Assembly: GCF_015278315.1 (NCBI RefSeq)
Contig: NZ_JADIJE010000011.1
Coordinates: forward strand, 1 to 64,000
Reading direction: 5' to 3'
Source of the DNA: Microbacterium ureisolvens
Lineage (GTDB): Bacteria; Actinomycetota; Actinomycetes; Actinomycetales; Microbacteriaceae
DNA: 64,000 nucleotides
Shown: positions 43,348-52,239 of the stretch, piece by piece
Position numbering within the stretch: position 1 is the first letter of the stretch
Layout: every line of letters starts with the position of its first letter
Notes under the pieces: model-generated
Databases searched by the model: none
Told to the model about the DNA's origin: nothing
Seen by the model: the letters and a program-made list of their open reading frames with translations, nothing else
Translations under genes and position numbers: made by a program

Positions 43348-44478
43348 ATGACGAGCCCGGTCCGCGCGCTCTGGGACGCGCCCGCGGCGGTTCCGTCGCC
43401 GCCCCTGCGGGTGTGGCGCGACTGGGTGCTCGTCGCCGCGATCCCGGCGCTGGCGGTGGTCGAGGCATCCGTCCGTCCCGACGTGCCGTGGCGCTGGCTG
43501 TGGGCGGTCGTGCTCACCGTACTCGCGCCCACGCTGCTGTGGCGCCGCACACGACCGTTCACGATGCTCGCGATCGCGTTCGCCATCGGCACCGGCGTGG
43601 GCCTCGCGACCGCGGGTGACCCGCAGCTGTACACGACGGCGTACTTCCTGATCCTGCTCTACGCGGTGTTCCGGTGGGGCTCGGGGCGGGCGCTGATCGC
43701 GGGCGGTGCCCTCGTCGTGATCGGGATGCTGCTGACCTTCGTCGCCTCGCCGCCCGAGGTCGCCGACATCGTGGGCGGCGTCGCCGTGGCGGTGACCGTC
43801 GCGACGCTGGGCCTCGCCGTGCGCTGGCGGCGGCGCGCCCGCAGCCGCGAGCTCGAGCAGGTGCGCCTGCTCGAGCGCGAGCAGCTCGCCCGCGACCTGC
43901 ACGACACCGTCGCGCACCACGTCTCGGCGATCGCGATCCAGGCGCAGGCCGGCACCGCCGTCGCCGCGACGGATCCCGGCGCGACCGCGCAGGTGCTGCA
44001 GGCGATCGAGGCCGAGGCGTCGCGGACGCTGCGCGAGATGCGCGCGATGGTGGGCGTGCTGCGCGCTCCCGACGACGCGCTCGCCCCCACGCCGGGGCTC
44101 GCCGACATCGTGGCGCTCGGGACGACGGATGCCGGCGGCCCGACAGTGGCGGTGCGGCTCGAGGGCGACGTCGACAGCGTTCCGGCGGCGGTCGCCGCCG
44201 CGGTGTTCCGGATCGCGCAGGAGGCCGTGACCAACGCCCGCCGTCATGCCCGCGCGGCGACGCGGATCGACGTGCACGTCGCCGTCGACCCCGGCGGCGT
44301 GCGTCTCGAGGTCCGCGACGACGGCGGCGGCACCGCCACCGCCCCTGCCGGCTACGGGATCACCGGCATGGGCGAGCGGGCGGCGCTGCTCGGCGGAACG
44401 TGCGAGGCGGGTCCGGCGCCCGACGGCAGCGGCTGGGCGGTCGTCGCGGCCATCCCGCGGGCAGGATGGACGGCATGA
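43348..44478 (+). CDS. Sensor histidine kinase (NarL/DesK-type)
   Basis: 376 residues. Residues 25-160 contain about five membrane helices with very short loops, so the sensor is the membrane itself or a ligand within it. The dimerisation-phosphoacceptor domain is HisKA_3 type (LARDLHDTVAHHVSAIAIQA) with H185. A GHKL ATPase domain ends with DDGGGTATAPAGYGITGMGE and RAALLGG. Its stop codon overlaps the response-regulator start (ATGA), so the pair is coupled. It is probably co-expressed with the DUF2306 protein as input or target. Confidence 0.92.
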   Translation: MTSPVRALWDAPAAVPSPPLRVWRDWVLVAAIPALAVVEASVRPDVPWRWLWAVVLTVLAPTLLWRRTRPFTMLAIAFAIGTGVGLATAGDPQLYTTAYFLILLYAVFRWGSGRALIAGGALVVIGMLLTFVASPPEVADIVGGVAVAVTVATLGLAVRWRRRARSRELEQVRLLEREQLARDLHDTVAHHVSAIAIQAQAGTAVAATDPGATAQVLQAIEAEASRTLREMRAMVGVLRAPDDALAPTPGLADIVALGTTDAGGPTVAVRLEGDVDSVPAAVAAAVFRIAQEAVTNARRHARAATRIDVHVAVDPGGVRLEVRDDGGGTATAPAGYGITGMGERAALLGGTCEAGPAPDGSGWAVVAAIPRAGWTA

Positions 44479-45128
44479 CCGTGCGCGTGGTGGTCGCCGA
44501 CGACCAGGACCTGGTGCGCACCGGGCTGCGCATGATCCTCGACGCCCAGCCCGACATCGACGTGATCGGCGAGGCCGCCGACGGCGCGGAGGCCGTCGCG
44601 CTGGCACGCAGCCTGCGCCCCGACGTGTGCCTGCTCGACATCCGCATGCCCGTGATGGACGGGCTCGCGGCGACCCGCGCCCTCGCCGGCGCAGACGTCG
44701 TCGATCCGATCGCCGTCGTGGTGATCACGACCGTCGACCTCGACGAGTACGTGTACGAGGCGCTGCGGTCGGGCGCGCGCGGGTTCCTGCTGAAGGATGC
44801 CGGTGCCGTGCTGCTCGCGGAGGCGGTGCGCGCGGCCGCACGGGGAGATGCGCTCATCGACCCGAACGTCACGGTGCGGCTGATCGAGGCCTTCGCCGGC
44901 GCGACGCCGGAACCGCCCGTGCCGCCGTCGAGCCCGCTCACCGAGCGCGAGGAGGCGGTACTCGCCGGCGTTGCACGCGGGCTCGGCAACAGCGAGATCG
45001 GCGACGAGCTGCACGTCTCGCTGAGCACGGTGAAGACGCATCTTGCGAGCATCATGGCCAAGCTCGGCGCCCGTAACCGCGTGGAGCTCGCGATCTGGGC
45101 TCACGAGCGCGGCCGCGGTCGGCGCTGA
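44475..45128 (+). CDS. NarL/LuxR-type response regulator
   Basis: 217 residues from ATG 44475. The receiver has acidic residues D9/D10, the phosphoacceptor D55 in VCLLDIRMPVMDG, a Thr in VVITTVD, and the lysine in FLLKDAG. The C-terminal GerE/LuxR helix-turn-helix is TEREEAVLAGVARGLGNSEI, then VSLSTVKTHLASIMAKL. It is translationally coupled to the kinase. The targets are unknown, but the co-transcribed DUF2306 gene is the natural first guess. Confidence 0.93.
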   Translation: MTVRVVVADDQDLVRTGLRMILDAQPDIDVIGEAADGAEAVALARSLRPDVCLLDIRMPVMDGLAATRALAGADVVDPIAVVVITTVDLDEYVYEALRSGARGFLLKDAGAVLLAEAVRAAARGDALIDPNVTVRLIEAFAGATPEPPVPPSSPLTEREEAVLAGVARGLGNSEIGDELHVSLSTVKTHLASIMAKLGARNRVELAIWAHERGRGRR

Positions 45129-45255
45129 GCGGCGAACGGGCGGCTTCGCAACCGAGCCGAGCGTCGAACCGCGGTATCGCTCGCCGCGCAGGTCGATGTG
45201 TCGAGATGGCACTCTCCCGGCGCGCGCGGAGCGGGATCCCGCGCCCACACAGAAA

Positions 45256-45299
45256 GGACGCCGGCGCCGCATGCTGGGGGACATGCGGGGCCGGCGTCC
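45256..45299. repeat. Hairpin, likely terminator or REP-like palindrome
   Basis: GGACGCCGGC pairs exactly with GCCGGCGTCC, and GCATG pairs with CATGC inside it, across a nine-base loop. It lies about 130 bases after the response regulator, with no T-run after it, so termination is not certain. The rest of the 45129-45357 gap is featureless. Confidence 0.6.
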
Positions 45300-45357
45300 C
45301 GGCGACACCTGGAGTCCCGAGGACTCTGCGGGCGTCCGAAGACCCGAGCTGGGGGAC

Positions 45358-45516
45358 TCAGGTCTGACGACGGATGAAGCGCATCAGCCAGGCGATCACG
45401 GCGATGACGATGATCACGAGGCCGATCCACAGCAGGAACTTCGCCGCCTCGATGAAGACACCGAGGAGCAGCAAGACGATTCCGACGATGAGCAGGATCA
45501 CTGCAAGTCCGGTCAT
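45358..45516 (-). CDS. Very small hydrophobic membrane protein
   Basis: 52 residues (MTGLAVILLIVGIVLLLLG, then LLWIGLVIIVIAVIAWLMRF). It has the same size, two-helix layout and LLWI/VxxIAxIxWL pattern as the micro-protein at 28720-28884, so the two are paralogues. A basic tail (RFIRRQT) ends the chain. Function unknown. Confidence 0.7.
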   Translation of the reverse strand: MTGLAVILLIVGIVLLLLGVFIEAAKFLLWIGLVIIVIAVIAWLMRFIRRQT

Positions 45517-45637
45517 GCAACCATGGTCGGCGGCATCCGGAACTGCAGCCAACCTCTTGACAACCCCCGTGCACGGGAGTAGCGGCGCGCGTCGGTGCGC
45601 CGACGCCGTGGGGCGTCGGTGCGCCGAGGCCGTGAGG

Positions 45638-47296
45638 TCAGTCGCCTGCCGCCACGGCCTCGTTCGCGGCCTGCCACTCCTCGGTCGAGGTGGCCGTCGG
45701 GCGGCGGAGGAACAGCACCGCGACGACCCCGATGAGCAGCACCGCTGCCGACAGCAGCACCGACTGGGCCATCGCCGTCGCGAACGGCTCGGCCACGGCC
45801 TCCGGCAGCGCGCCGGAGCCGAAGCTGCCGCCGGGTGCCTCGGCAGCGCCCGGGATGTTCGCCTCGATGCGGCTCTGCATGAACACGGCGATCGCGGCCG
45901 AGCCCAGCACCGAGCCGATCGTGCGGGTCGTGTTGTAGATGCCGGCGCCGGCCCCGGCCTGCCGCGGCGCGAGGTTGCGGGTCGCGGTGGTCGCCAGCGG
46001 GCCCCACATGCCGGCGTTGCCGACCCCCAGGATGAACGCCGGGATGAGGAACGCCCAGACGGGGGTGTCGAGGTTCATCAGCACCGAGTAGAGCACCAGC
46101 GCGCCCGCGACCAGGAGCAGGCCCGGCACCAGCAGCACCCGCGGGTCGGTGCGGTCGAGCCATCTGCCGGCCAGCGGCGACAGCACGCCGGCGGCGACCG
46201 CGGTGGGGATCAGCAGCAGCGCCGACTCGGTGGGAGTGAGGCCGCGGGCCAGCTGCAGGAAGAACATCAGCGGCAGCGACATGCTCGTCACGGTGAAGCC
46301 GACGGTCGCGATGCCGATGTTCGCGACCGAGAAGTTGCGGTCGCGGAAGAGCTCCAGCGGCACCAGCGGCTCGCTCGTGGTCTTCGCCTGCTGCCAGATG
46401 AACAGCGCCATGACGATGACCCCGGCGAGGATGAGGCCCCACACCGTGATCGGCCCCCAGATGACGCCCCAGTCGTAGGTCTCGCCCTCCTGCAGGCCGA
46501 ACACGATGAGGAAGAGGGCGGCGGCGCTGAGGAACACGCCGACGAGATCGAACTTGTGCGGGTGGGTCTCGAGCTTGGGCACGAGGATCCACGCCAGCAC
46601 GAAGCCCACGATGCCGACCGGGATGTTGACGAAGAAGATCCACTCCCAGCCCAGGCCGTCCACGAGCAGGCCGCCGGCGAGCGGGCCGACGAGCATGGCG
46701 ACGCCGGATGTCGCACCCCACAGCCCCATCGCCGCGCCCCGCTGGTTCGGCGGGAAGGTGCGCGTGATGATCGCCATCGTCTGCGGTGTCATGAGTGCCG
46801 CGCCGAGACCCTGCACGGCACGGAACGCGATCAGGGCGCCCAGCGTCGGCGACAGGCCGCAGCCGAGGGAGGCGAGCGTGAAGATCGCGAGACCCCCGAG
46901 ATACATGTACTTCGGCCCGAACCGGTCGCCCAGGCGCCCGGTGATCAGGAGCGGCACCGCGTACGCCAGCAGGTAGGCCGACGTCACCCACACCACGTTG
47001 TCGAGGTTGTTGGTGTCGGGGTCGAGCGCCGCCTTGATGGCCGGGTTGGCCACCGACACGATCGTTGTGTCGACGAGGATCATGAAGAACCCGATGACCA
47101 GCGCCCACAGCGCTGGCCACGGGCTGCGCGGCTTGTGCCCCTCGGCGTAGACGCCGGTGGGCGGGTGCGCGGACGCCGTGCGCGGGGAGGCTGCTGTGTT
47201 CCCGTTCGCCGGGCCGGCGCCCCCGGTCGCTGAGCTCGTGCCCCCGGTCGCCGAGCGCGTGCCCCCGGTCGCTGAGCTTGTCGAAGCGTCGTTCAC
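45638..47296 (-). CDS. MFS drug exporter, DHA2 (14-helix) family
   Basis: 552 residues from GTG 47296, which overlaps the PadR stop (GTGA). Residues about 50-530 show fourteen membrane helices with DHA2 motifs: FFMILVDTTIVSVANPAI, TGRLGDRFGPK, RAVQGLGAALMTPQTMAI, LWGATSGVAMLVGPLAGGLL, and GWEWIFFVNIPVG. These proton antiporters expel drugs. The first 40 residues are an odd SATGGT(S/R) threefold repeat produced by a 21-base DNA repeat. The upstream PadR gene is its probable repressor. Confidence 0.92.
   Translation of the reverse strand: MNDASTSSATGGTRSATGGTSSATGGAGPANGNTAASPRTASAHPPTGVYAEGHKPRSPWPALWALVIGFFMILVDTTIVSVANPAIKAALDPDTNNLDNVVWVTSAYLLAYAVPLLITGRLGDRFGPKYMYLGGLAIFTLASLGCGLSPTLGALIAFRAVQGLGAALMTPQTMAIITRTFPPNQRGAAMGLWGATSGVAMLVGPLAGGLLVDGLGWEWIFFVNIPVGIVGFVLAWILVPKLETHPHKFDLVGVFLSAAALFLIVFGLQEGETYDWGVIWGPITVWGLILAGVIVMALFIWQQAKTTSEPLVPLELFRDRNFSVANIGIATVGFTVTSMSLPLMFFLQLARGLTPTESALLLIPTAVAAGVLSPLAGRWLDRTDPRVLLVPGLLLVAGALVLYSVLMNLDTPVWAFLIPAFILGVGNAGMWGPLATTATRNLAPRQAGAGAGIYNTTRTIGSVLGSAAIAVFMQSRIEANIPGAAEAPGGSFGSGALPEAVAEPFATAMAQSVLLSAAVLLIGVVAVLFLRRPTATSTEEWQAANEAVAAGD
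47220..47282. repeat. Three 21-base tandem repeats within the start of the MFS gene
   Basis: Each unit is close to CCCCCGGTCGCTGAGCTCGT plus one base. In the gene's frame it encodes seven residues (SATGGTS-like). Relatives of the GGTCGCTGAGCTTGTCGAAG word occur outside genes (e.g. 62101-62122), so an intergenic repeat seems to have become coding sequence. Confidence 0.75.
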
Positions 47297-47913
47297 TGTC
47301 GCGCTGCCTCTCTCTGGGCGATGTAACGGTCCGAGGGCTCCGGGTCGGAGCCCCACGGGAAGTCGGGGTCGTCGATGCGGACGATCAGACGGTCGAGCCA
47401 CTCGAGCTCGGCGCGGTCGAGCGCCTCGGCGCGGTCGATCTCGAGCAGGTACTGCAGCGGCACGCCCTTGGCCCGTGCGCCGGCGTGACCCTCGGCGACG
47501 ACCCGGTGCGCCTCGGCGAGCGCGACCCGGCGCTCGCGCAGCAGCGCGGTGGCCTCTGCACGCTCCAGGTTGTGCGCCTCGGCGAGCGCGACGCGGAACT
47601 CGGCCGGCCGGTCCACCCGGGGCAGCTCGCGACGCACCCATTCGAGGACCGCCGCTGCTCCGGCATCCGTCCGCATGTACGTGGTGCGCTCGGGACGGTT
47701 GCCCTCGCGGTCGACGCCGAGCTCGGCGAGCAGCCCCACCCGTTCGAGCCGGGCGACCGTGTGGTACACCGTGCCGTTCGTGATCGCGACGAGCCGGTCG
47801 TCGCGGCGGAAGCGCATGAGCCGGATCATCTCGTACGGGTGCATGTCGCCCTCGCCGAGCAGCGCGAGCACCATCAGGCCGAGCGGCGTGAGGCGATCGA
47901 CGGCGTCCTTCAT
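47293..47913 (-). CDS. PadR-family regulator with C-terminal Vir-type domain
   Basis: 206 residues from ATG 47913, with TGGAG five bases before it. The GTG at 47919 overlaps that site and is rejected. The winged helix (LTPLGLMVLALLGEGDMHPY, NGTVYHTVARLERVGLL) and the ~100-residue helical C-terminal domain (FRVALAEAHNLERAEATALL) match PadR subfamily 2. It is the first gene of an operon with the DHA2 exporter. A perfect palindrome just upstream is its probable operator. It likely derepresses the exporter when a drug binds. Confidence 0.92.
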   Translation of the reverse strand: MKDAVDRLTPLGLMVLALLGEGDMHPYEMIRLMRFRRDDRLVAITNGTVYHTVARLERVGLLAELGVDREGNRPERTTYMRTDAGAAAVLEWVRRELPRVDRPAEFRVALAEAHNLERAEATALLRERRVALAEAHRVVAEGHAGARAKGVPLQYLLEIDRAEALDRAELEWLDRLIVRIDDPDFPWGSDPEPSDRYIAQREAARQ

Positions 47914-47930
47914 GAGCACTCCAGGTTGAT

Positions 47931-47946
47931 TAGTCCACGTGGACTA
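47931..47946 (-). promoter_or_regulatory. PadR operator over the exporter promoter
   Basis: TAGTCCACGTGGACTA is a perfect 16-base palindrome centred 26 bases before the PadR start. On the minus strand it overlaps a -10-like TATAGT, so a bound regulator would block its own operon. The core AGTCCACGTGGACT is unlike the CGATATATCG operators at 29.9 kb, which fits a different PadR protein. Confidence 0.7.
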
Positions 47947-48021
47947 TACGCCTTCTTCGGGCGACCCGCACGCGAGGCACCACCCTGGCGCGGTGTCGGC
48001 GGCCGGCCGTACGGTGAGGTC

Positions 48022-48375
48022 ATGGCAGACAAGGGCGCGGCCCGTCGGCAGAAGTTCCCGGAGTCGTACGCGATCTTCGACCCGATCGCGGCCGAGTGGA
48101 CGACGCGCCCCGACGTCTCGATCGGCGCGATGTTCGGCTCAGAAGGCCTGAACGTCCGCGGCAAGGTGTTCGCCTGCGTGACGTTCGACGGTGAGCTGAT
48201 GGTGAAGCTGCCCGAGAGCCGCGTCGGCGAGCTGGCCGAGGCGGGCGAGGCGCAGCCGGTCGTCATGCGCGGCAAGCCGATGCGCGAATGGGCGACGGTG
48301 GGAACGGATGCCGCAGCCCGCTGGCCCGCGATCATCGCCGAGGCCTACGCGCACGTCGACGCGATCACCCCCTGA
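48022..48375 (+). CDS. TfoX N-terminal-like protein
   Basis: 117 residues from ATG 48022. The order YAIFDPIAAEWTTRPDVSIG, then AMFGSEGLNVRGKVFACVTF, then GELMVKLPESRV, is the TfoX/MmcQ-like fold that includes DNA-binding competence regulators and small hypothetical proteins. A TACGGT -10-like element lies six bases before the ATG, so it may be leaderless. The role is unclear. It is divergent from the PadR-exporter operon. Confidence 0.75.
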   Translation: MADKGAARRQKFPESYAIFDPIAAEWTTRPDVSIGAMFGSEGLNVRGKVFACVTFDGELMVKLPESRVGELAEAGEAQPVVMRGKPMREWATVGTDAAARWPAIIAEAYAHVDAITP

Positions 48376-48432
48376 ACGCCCGCCTGCGCACCTCACCCGA
48401 AACGCGTTCGCACCAGCCGGGATAATGGACGG

Positions 48433-49404
48433 GTGACGGCTACCCCCACCCCCACGACCGAGCTCCCCGGCTGGCGCCACGTCTACTCCGGCAAGGTGCG
48501 CGACCTGTATGTCCCCGAGGCGACGCCGGAGGGTGCGACTCCGGAGCGGATGCTCGTCGTGGCGAGCGACCGCGTCAGCGCGTTCGACCACGTGCTGTCG
48601 CCGGGCATCCCGGGCAAGGGCGAGCTGCTCACGACCCTCAGCCTCTGGTGGTTCGACCGGCTCGCCGGCGCGGACGGCGGCCGCGGCATCCCGAACCATC
48701 TCGCGGCCTCGCACACGCTCACGCGCGGGGCCGACGGCGTGGCCAATACCGCCGACGACCTGCAGCGCCTGATCCCCGACGAGGTCATCGGTCGCGCGAT
48801 GGTCGTGAAGAGTCTCGACATGCTGCCGATCGAGTGCGTCGTGCGCGGATACCTGACCGGCTCCGGGTGGGCCGAGTACCGCGAGAGCGGCACCGTGTGC
48901 GGCATCGCGCTGCCCGAGGGGCTGTCCAACGGCGACCGCCTGCCCGAGCCGATCTACACCCCCGCCTACAAGGCGCCGATGGGCGAGCACGACGAGAACA
49001 TCTCGTACGAGCGCACCGTGGAGCTGGTCGGCGCCGAGCGCGCGGCCGGGCTGCGCGATCTCTCGCTCGAGATCTACGCGCGCGCCGCGGCGACCGCCGA
49101 GGCGCACGGCGTGATCCTCGCCGACACCAAGTTCGAGTTCGGTCTCGACGAGAACGGCGTGCTCACGCTCGCCGACGAGGTGCTCACGAGCGACTCGTCA
49201 CGATACTGGGATGCCGCAGCCTGGGCCTCGGGCACCACTCCCGAAGAGCGCATGGCGAGCTTCGACAAGCAGATCGTCCGCAACTGGCTCGCGGCCAACT
49301 GGCCGGCACCGCGCGAGGGCGAGCCCCCCGCACTGCCCGCCGAGGTCATCGAGCGCACCGCCGATCGCTACCGCGAGCTGCTCGAGCGCCTCACCTCCGC
49401 CTGA
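48433..49404 (+). CDS. purC: Phosphoribosylaminoimidazole-succinocarboxamide synthase
   Basis: 323 residues from GTG 48433. SAICAR synthetase motifs are GWRHVYSGKVRDLYV, LVVASDRVSAFDHVLSPGIP, PIECVVRGYLTGSGWAEY, EPIYTPAYKAPMGEHDENIS, and ILADTKFEFGLD. The enzyme ligates aspartate to CAIR in purine synthesis. A small insert around DGGRGIPNHLAASH lengthens it slightly. A GATAAT -10-like word lies seven bases before the GTG, again with no clear Shine-Dalgarno sequence. It stands alone, separate from purD and purM-purF. Confidence 0.95.
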   Translation: MTATPTPTTELPGWRHVYSGKVRDLYVPEATPEGATPERMLVVASDRVSAFDHVLSPGIPGKGELLTTLSLWWFDRLAGADGGRGIPNHLAASHTLTRGADGVANTADDLQRLIPDEVIGRAMVVKSLDMLPIECVVRGYLTGSGWAEYRESGTVCGIALPEGLSNGDRLPEPIYTPAYKAPMGEHDENISYERTVELVGAERAAGLRDLSLEIYARAAATAEAHGVILADTKFEFGLDENGVLTLADEVLTSDSSRYWDAAAWASGTTPEERMASFDKQIVRNWLAANWPAPREGEPPALPAEVIERTADRYRELLERLTSA

Positions 49405-49532
49405 CACCGCGCCGCGGCATCCGCTCCCCCGCCGAAACCGGGGCGTTCTCACCGAAACTGAGCAGATCGCCCTCGGTCTCGACGCGAGTCCCCTGGCTCG
49501 CGGCGAGCGCCGGGCGTGCCGGGGCCAGCCGG

Positions 49533-51110
49533 TCAGGCGTTCTTCATCGCCTTCAGTCGGGCGAGCAGGACGGGTCCGGTGCTGTCGAGCATCCGGCCGC
49601 CGATCAGGATGCCCGCGACGAGCACCGCGACGCCGAGCACGATGCCGACCGCGAGGGCGACCCAGCTGAGGGCGGAGTTCTGGGTGAAGTAGGCGATGAA
49701 CCCGACGATCACGGCGGGAGCCGACAGCGCGAGCGCCACCAGCCAGATGCCGAAGAACGCGAGGCCCTGGAGGAACGTCGTGCCGGGCACGCGCTTGAAG
49801 GGGTTGTCGCCCGAGCCCGCCACCGGCACCACGAGCTGAGCCGACGTCACCGCGCAGACGCCGTAGCAGGTGAAGAGTATCCCGAGCGCCATGCCGAGCA
49901 CGCCGGGGAACTGCGTCCAGTCCCCCGCGAAGGCGAACGGCAGGATCGCCGCCAGCACGACCAGCGGCACCGCGAGGGCCGCTGCGGCCAGGATCCGGCC
50001 CAGCCGGTCGGCGCGGCCCCGCGCGCCGGTGGCGAGCTCGGTACCGAAGGCCGTGCCGTCGTACGAGATGTCGGCGTAGACGACGATGCCGATGATGAAG
50101 GCGATGATCGGGGCGGAGAACGCCAGCGCCACGAGCGGGTCGCCCTCTCGGGCGTAGAACCAGAGGAGCACCGGCACGAGGGGCACCGCGATGAGCTGGC
50201 GGAGGTACCGGGGATCGCGCGTCCAGTAGGTCACGGCGCGGGCGAAGATCGCGCCGGTGGCTCCGGTCGGCACAGGACCGAACCAGCCGAGCGCTCCGGG
50301 TCGCACCGCGGCGGCCGAGGTGTGCCGCGGACGGACCAGCGAGCGGGCGAGCGCCGCACGCCACAGCAGCCACAGCGCCGCGAGCGTGACGAGCGCGATC
50401 AGCAGCTTCGCCGCGGCCGCGCCGAGGTCGCCGGTCGCCGCGTCGGCGGGCACCGCCCACGCCGCGCCGAGCGGGGTCCAGCCCAGGAGCGGCACCACTT
50501 CGGCGAGCGTCGCGGCGTTGACCGCGACGCCGGAGGCGAGGCCGACGATGATCGGCCCGGCGAGGATGAGCGGGATGAAGATGAGGATGCCGGCCACCTC
50601 GCGGAAGCGTCGCCCGCTGCCCACACCGGAGGCGACCGTCGACACCGCCCGCGAGGCGACGACCGCGGTGAGCACCGCCACCGGTGTGCTCACCAGCCAG
50701 GCCCCGACCGCGGCCGGCCAGTGCGCCCACGTCGCGACGGTGGCGAGCGCGGCCGCCGAGGTGATCATTCCGGGGATGCCGCACATCGCGACGACGGTGA
50801 GCGCGACCATCATCCGCGTCGTGGACATCGGGAAGACCACGAGCCGCTCCGGATCGAGCGTCGTGTCGACGCCGAACGCCACGAGCGGGATGAGCGCCCA
50901 CCCCAGCGTCACGAGCGACCCCGCGCCGACGATGACCGTGCCCGCGAGACCGACGTCGCCGAACCCGAGCAGCACGAGCGCCGCCACGATGCCCACGAGG
51001 ACCAGGACTCCGTACAGCGCGCCGAAGATGAATCCGACGAGCTGCCACGGACTGCGCGCGAGCTGATTGCCGAGGACGCGGAACCGCAGCCTCAGGAGCG
51101 TCGCAACCAT
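49533..51110 (-). CDS. ABC exporter permease
   Basis: 525 residues with about twelve membrane helices. The N-terminus overlaps the ATPase gene by 19 bases. Motifs are weak, as in many actinobacterial ABC-2-like permeases: FRVLGNQLARSPWQLVGF, ERLVVFPMSTTRMMVALTVV, and the large central loop YWTRDPRYLRQL. The pairing with an export-type ATPase suggests drug, lipid or peptide export. The substrate is unknown. Confidence 0.85.
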   Translation of the reverse strand: MVATLLRLRFRVLGNQLARSPWQLVGFIFGALYGVLVLVGIVAALVLLGFGDVGLAGTVIVGAGSLVTLGWALIPLVAFGVDTTLDPERLVVFPMSTTRMMVALTVVAMCGIPGMITSAAALATVATWAHWPAAVGAWLVSTPVAVLTAVVASRAVSTVASGVGSGRRFREVAGILIFIPLILAGPIIVGLASGVAVNAATLAEVVPLLGWTPLGAAWAVPADAATGDLGAAAAKLLIALVTLAALWLLWRAALARSLVRPRHTSAAAVRPGALGWFGPVPTGATGAIFARAVTYWTRDPRYLRQLIAVPLVPVLLWFYAREGDPLVALAFSAPIIAFIIGIVVYADISYDGTAFGTELATGARGRADRLGRILAAAALAVPLVVLAAILPFAFAGDWTQFPGVLGMALGILFTCYGVCAVTSAQLVVPVAGSGDNPFKRVPGTTFLQGLAFFGIWLVALALSAPAVIVGFIAYFTQNSALSWVALAVGIVLGVAVLVAGILIGGRMLDSTGPVLLARLKAMKNA

Positions 51111-51991
51111 TCGGGGCCTTCCGTGTGGCGGCGGCCGCCGACGAGCTCAACGAAGCGGTCCTGCAGCGATCGGCCCGCGCGCACGTCGTCGACGGTGCCC
51201 GCGACGAGGAGGCGCCCCGCCGCGACGATCGCGACGTGGTCGCACATGCGCTGGACGAGATCCATCGAGTGGCTGGAGACGATAACAGTGCCGCCGCCGG
51301 CGACGTAGCCGGCAAGGATGTCCTCGATGTTGGCGGCCGAGACGGGGTCCACCGACTCGAACGGCTCGTCCAGCACGAGCAGCCGCGGCGCGTGCACCAA
51401 GGCGCACGCGAGTGCGATCTTCTTGGTCATGCCCGCCGAGTAGTCGACGACCATCGTGCCCGCGGCATCCGTCATGTCCATGAGGGAGAGGAGGTCCGCC
51501 GTGCGCTGGGCGATCTCATCGTGCGGCAGGCCGTACAGCAGCCCGTTGTAGGTGACGAGCTGCTCGCCGGTGAGCCGGTCGAACAGCTTCACGCCGTCGG
51601 CGAGGTTGCCGACCATCGCCTTCGCCCGCACGGGCTCGCGCCACATGTCGACGCCGTGCACGAGCGCCTGGCCGGCGCCGGGCGCGAGCAGCCCCGTCGC
51701 CATCGACAGCGTCGTGGTCTTGCCGGCGCCGTTGGGTCCGACGAGCCCGTAGAACGACCAGACCGGCACGCGCAGGCTGAGGTCGACCACGGCCGCCTTC
51801 TGGCCGAAGCGCTTGTGGAGGCCTCGGAGGTCGAGCGCTGCGACGTCGTCCACGCCGTCGGCCGCGGACGGATCGGGCGCGGCGGACGGCGCGGACCGAT
51901 CGGGCGCGGCCGAGGGCGCGCCGGCGGGCGGCGCGGAGGGCGCTGGCGCTGGCGCGGCGGAGGGCATCGGTGGGATCGCTGGGTCGTTCAC
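51092..51991 (-). CDS. ABC exporter ATP-binding protein
   Basis: 299 residues from GTG. The first 45 residues are Ala/Pro/Ser-rich (PSAAPDRSAPSAAP repeats). The ATPase has Walker A GPNGAGKTTTLS, a signature DYSAGMTKKIALACAL in which the usual LSGGQ reads YSAGM, Walker B LLVLDEPFESVD, and an H-loop (VSSHSMDLVQ). This is the type found with ABC-2 export permeases. It is transcribed before the permease and overlaps it by 19 bases, so the two are coupled. Confidence 0.92.
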   Translation of the reverse strand: MNDPAIPPMPSAAPAPAPSAPPAGAPSAAPDRSAPSAAPDPSAADGVDDVAALDLRGLHKRFGQKAAVVDLSLRVPVWSFYGLVGPNGAGKTTTLSMATGLLAPGAGQALVHGVDMWREPVRAKAMVGNLADGVKLFDRLTGEQLVTYNGLLYGLPHDEIAQRTADLLSLMDMTDAAGTMVVDYSAGMTKKIALACALVHAPRLLVLDEPFESVDPVSAANIEDILAGYVAGGGTVIVSSHSMDLVQRMCDHVAIVAAGRLLVAGTVDDVRAGRSLQDRFVELVGGRRHTEGPEWLRRS

Positions 51992-52120
51992 ATCTCTCCG
52001 TCGGATCGGCGCAAAAGCCCAGGGTGCAAGCCGGGCTCCGCCCAGCCTCCCGGATGCGGCGCGGCCCGGGCAACTCGCGCGCGCCGGGTCGCGGCATCCG
52101 TCTCCCGTCCTCGCCCGCTC

Positions 52121-52189
52121 GCGAGACCGAGGATTCGCGCCGAGACCGCGGGCGGCGTCCCCGGTCTCGTCGCGAATGCCGGGGCTCGC
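52121..52189. repeat. Imperfect palindrome, 28-base arms
   Basis: The left arm (GCGAGACCGAGGATTCGCGC and eight more bases, 52121-52148) and the right arm (52162-52189) pair at 23 of 28 positions across a 13-base loop. It lies between the divergent ABC exporter and uracil permease genes. Confidence 0.65.
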
Positions 52190-52239
52190 CGCGCCAGTAG
52201 GGTGATGCTCGCACCATCTCCCGAGCGCAAGGAGCGCGC

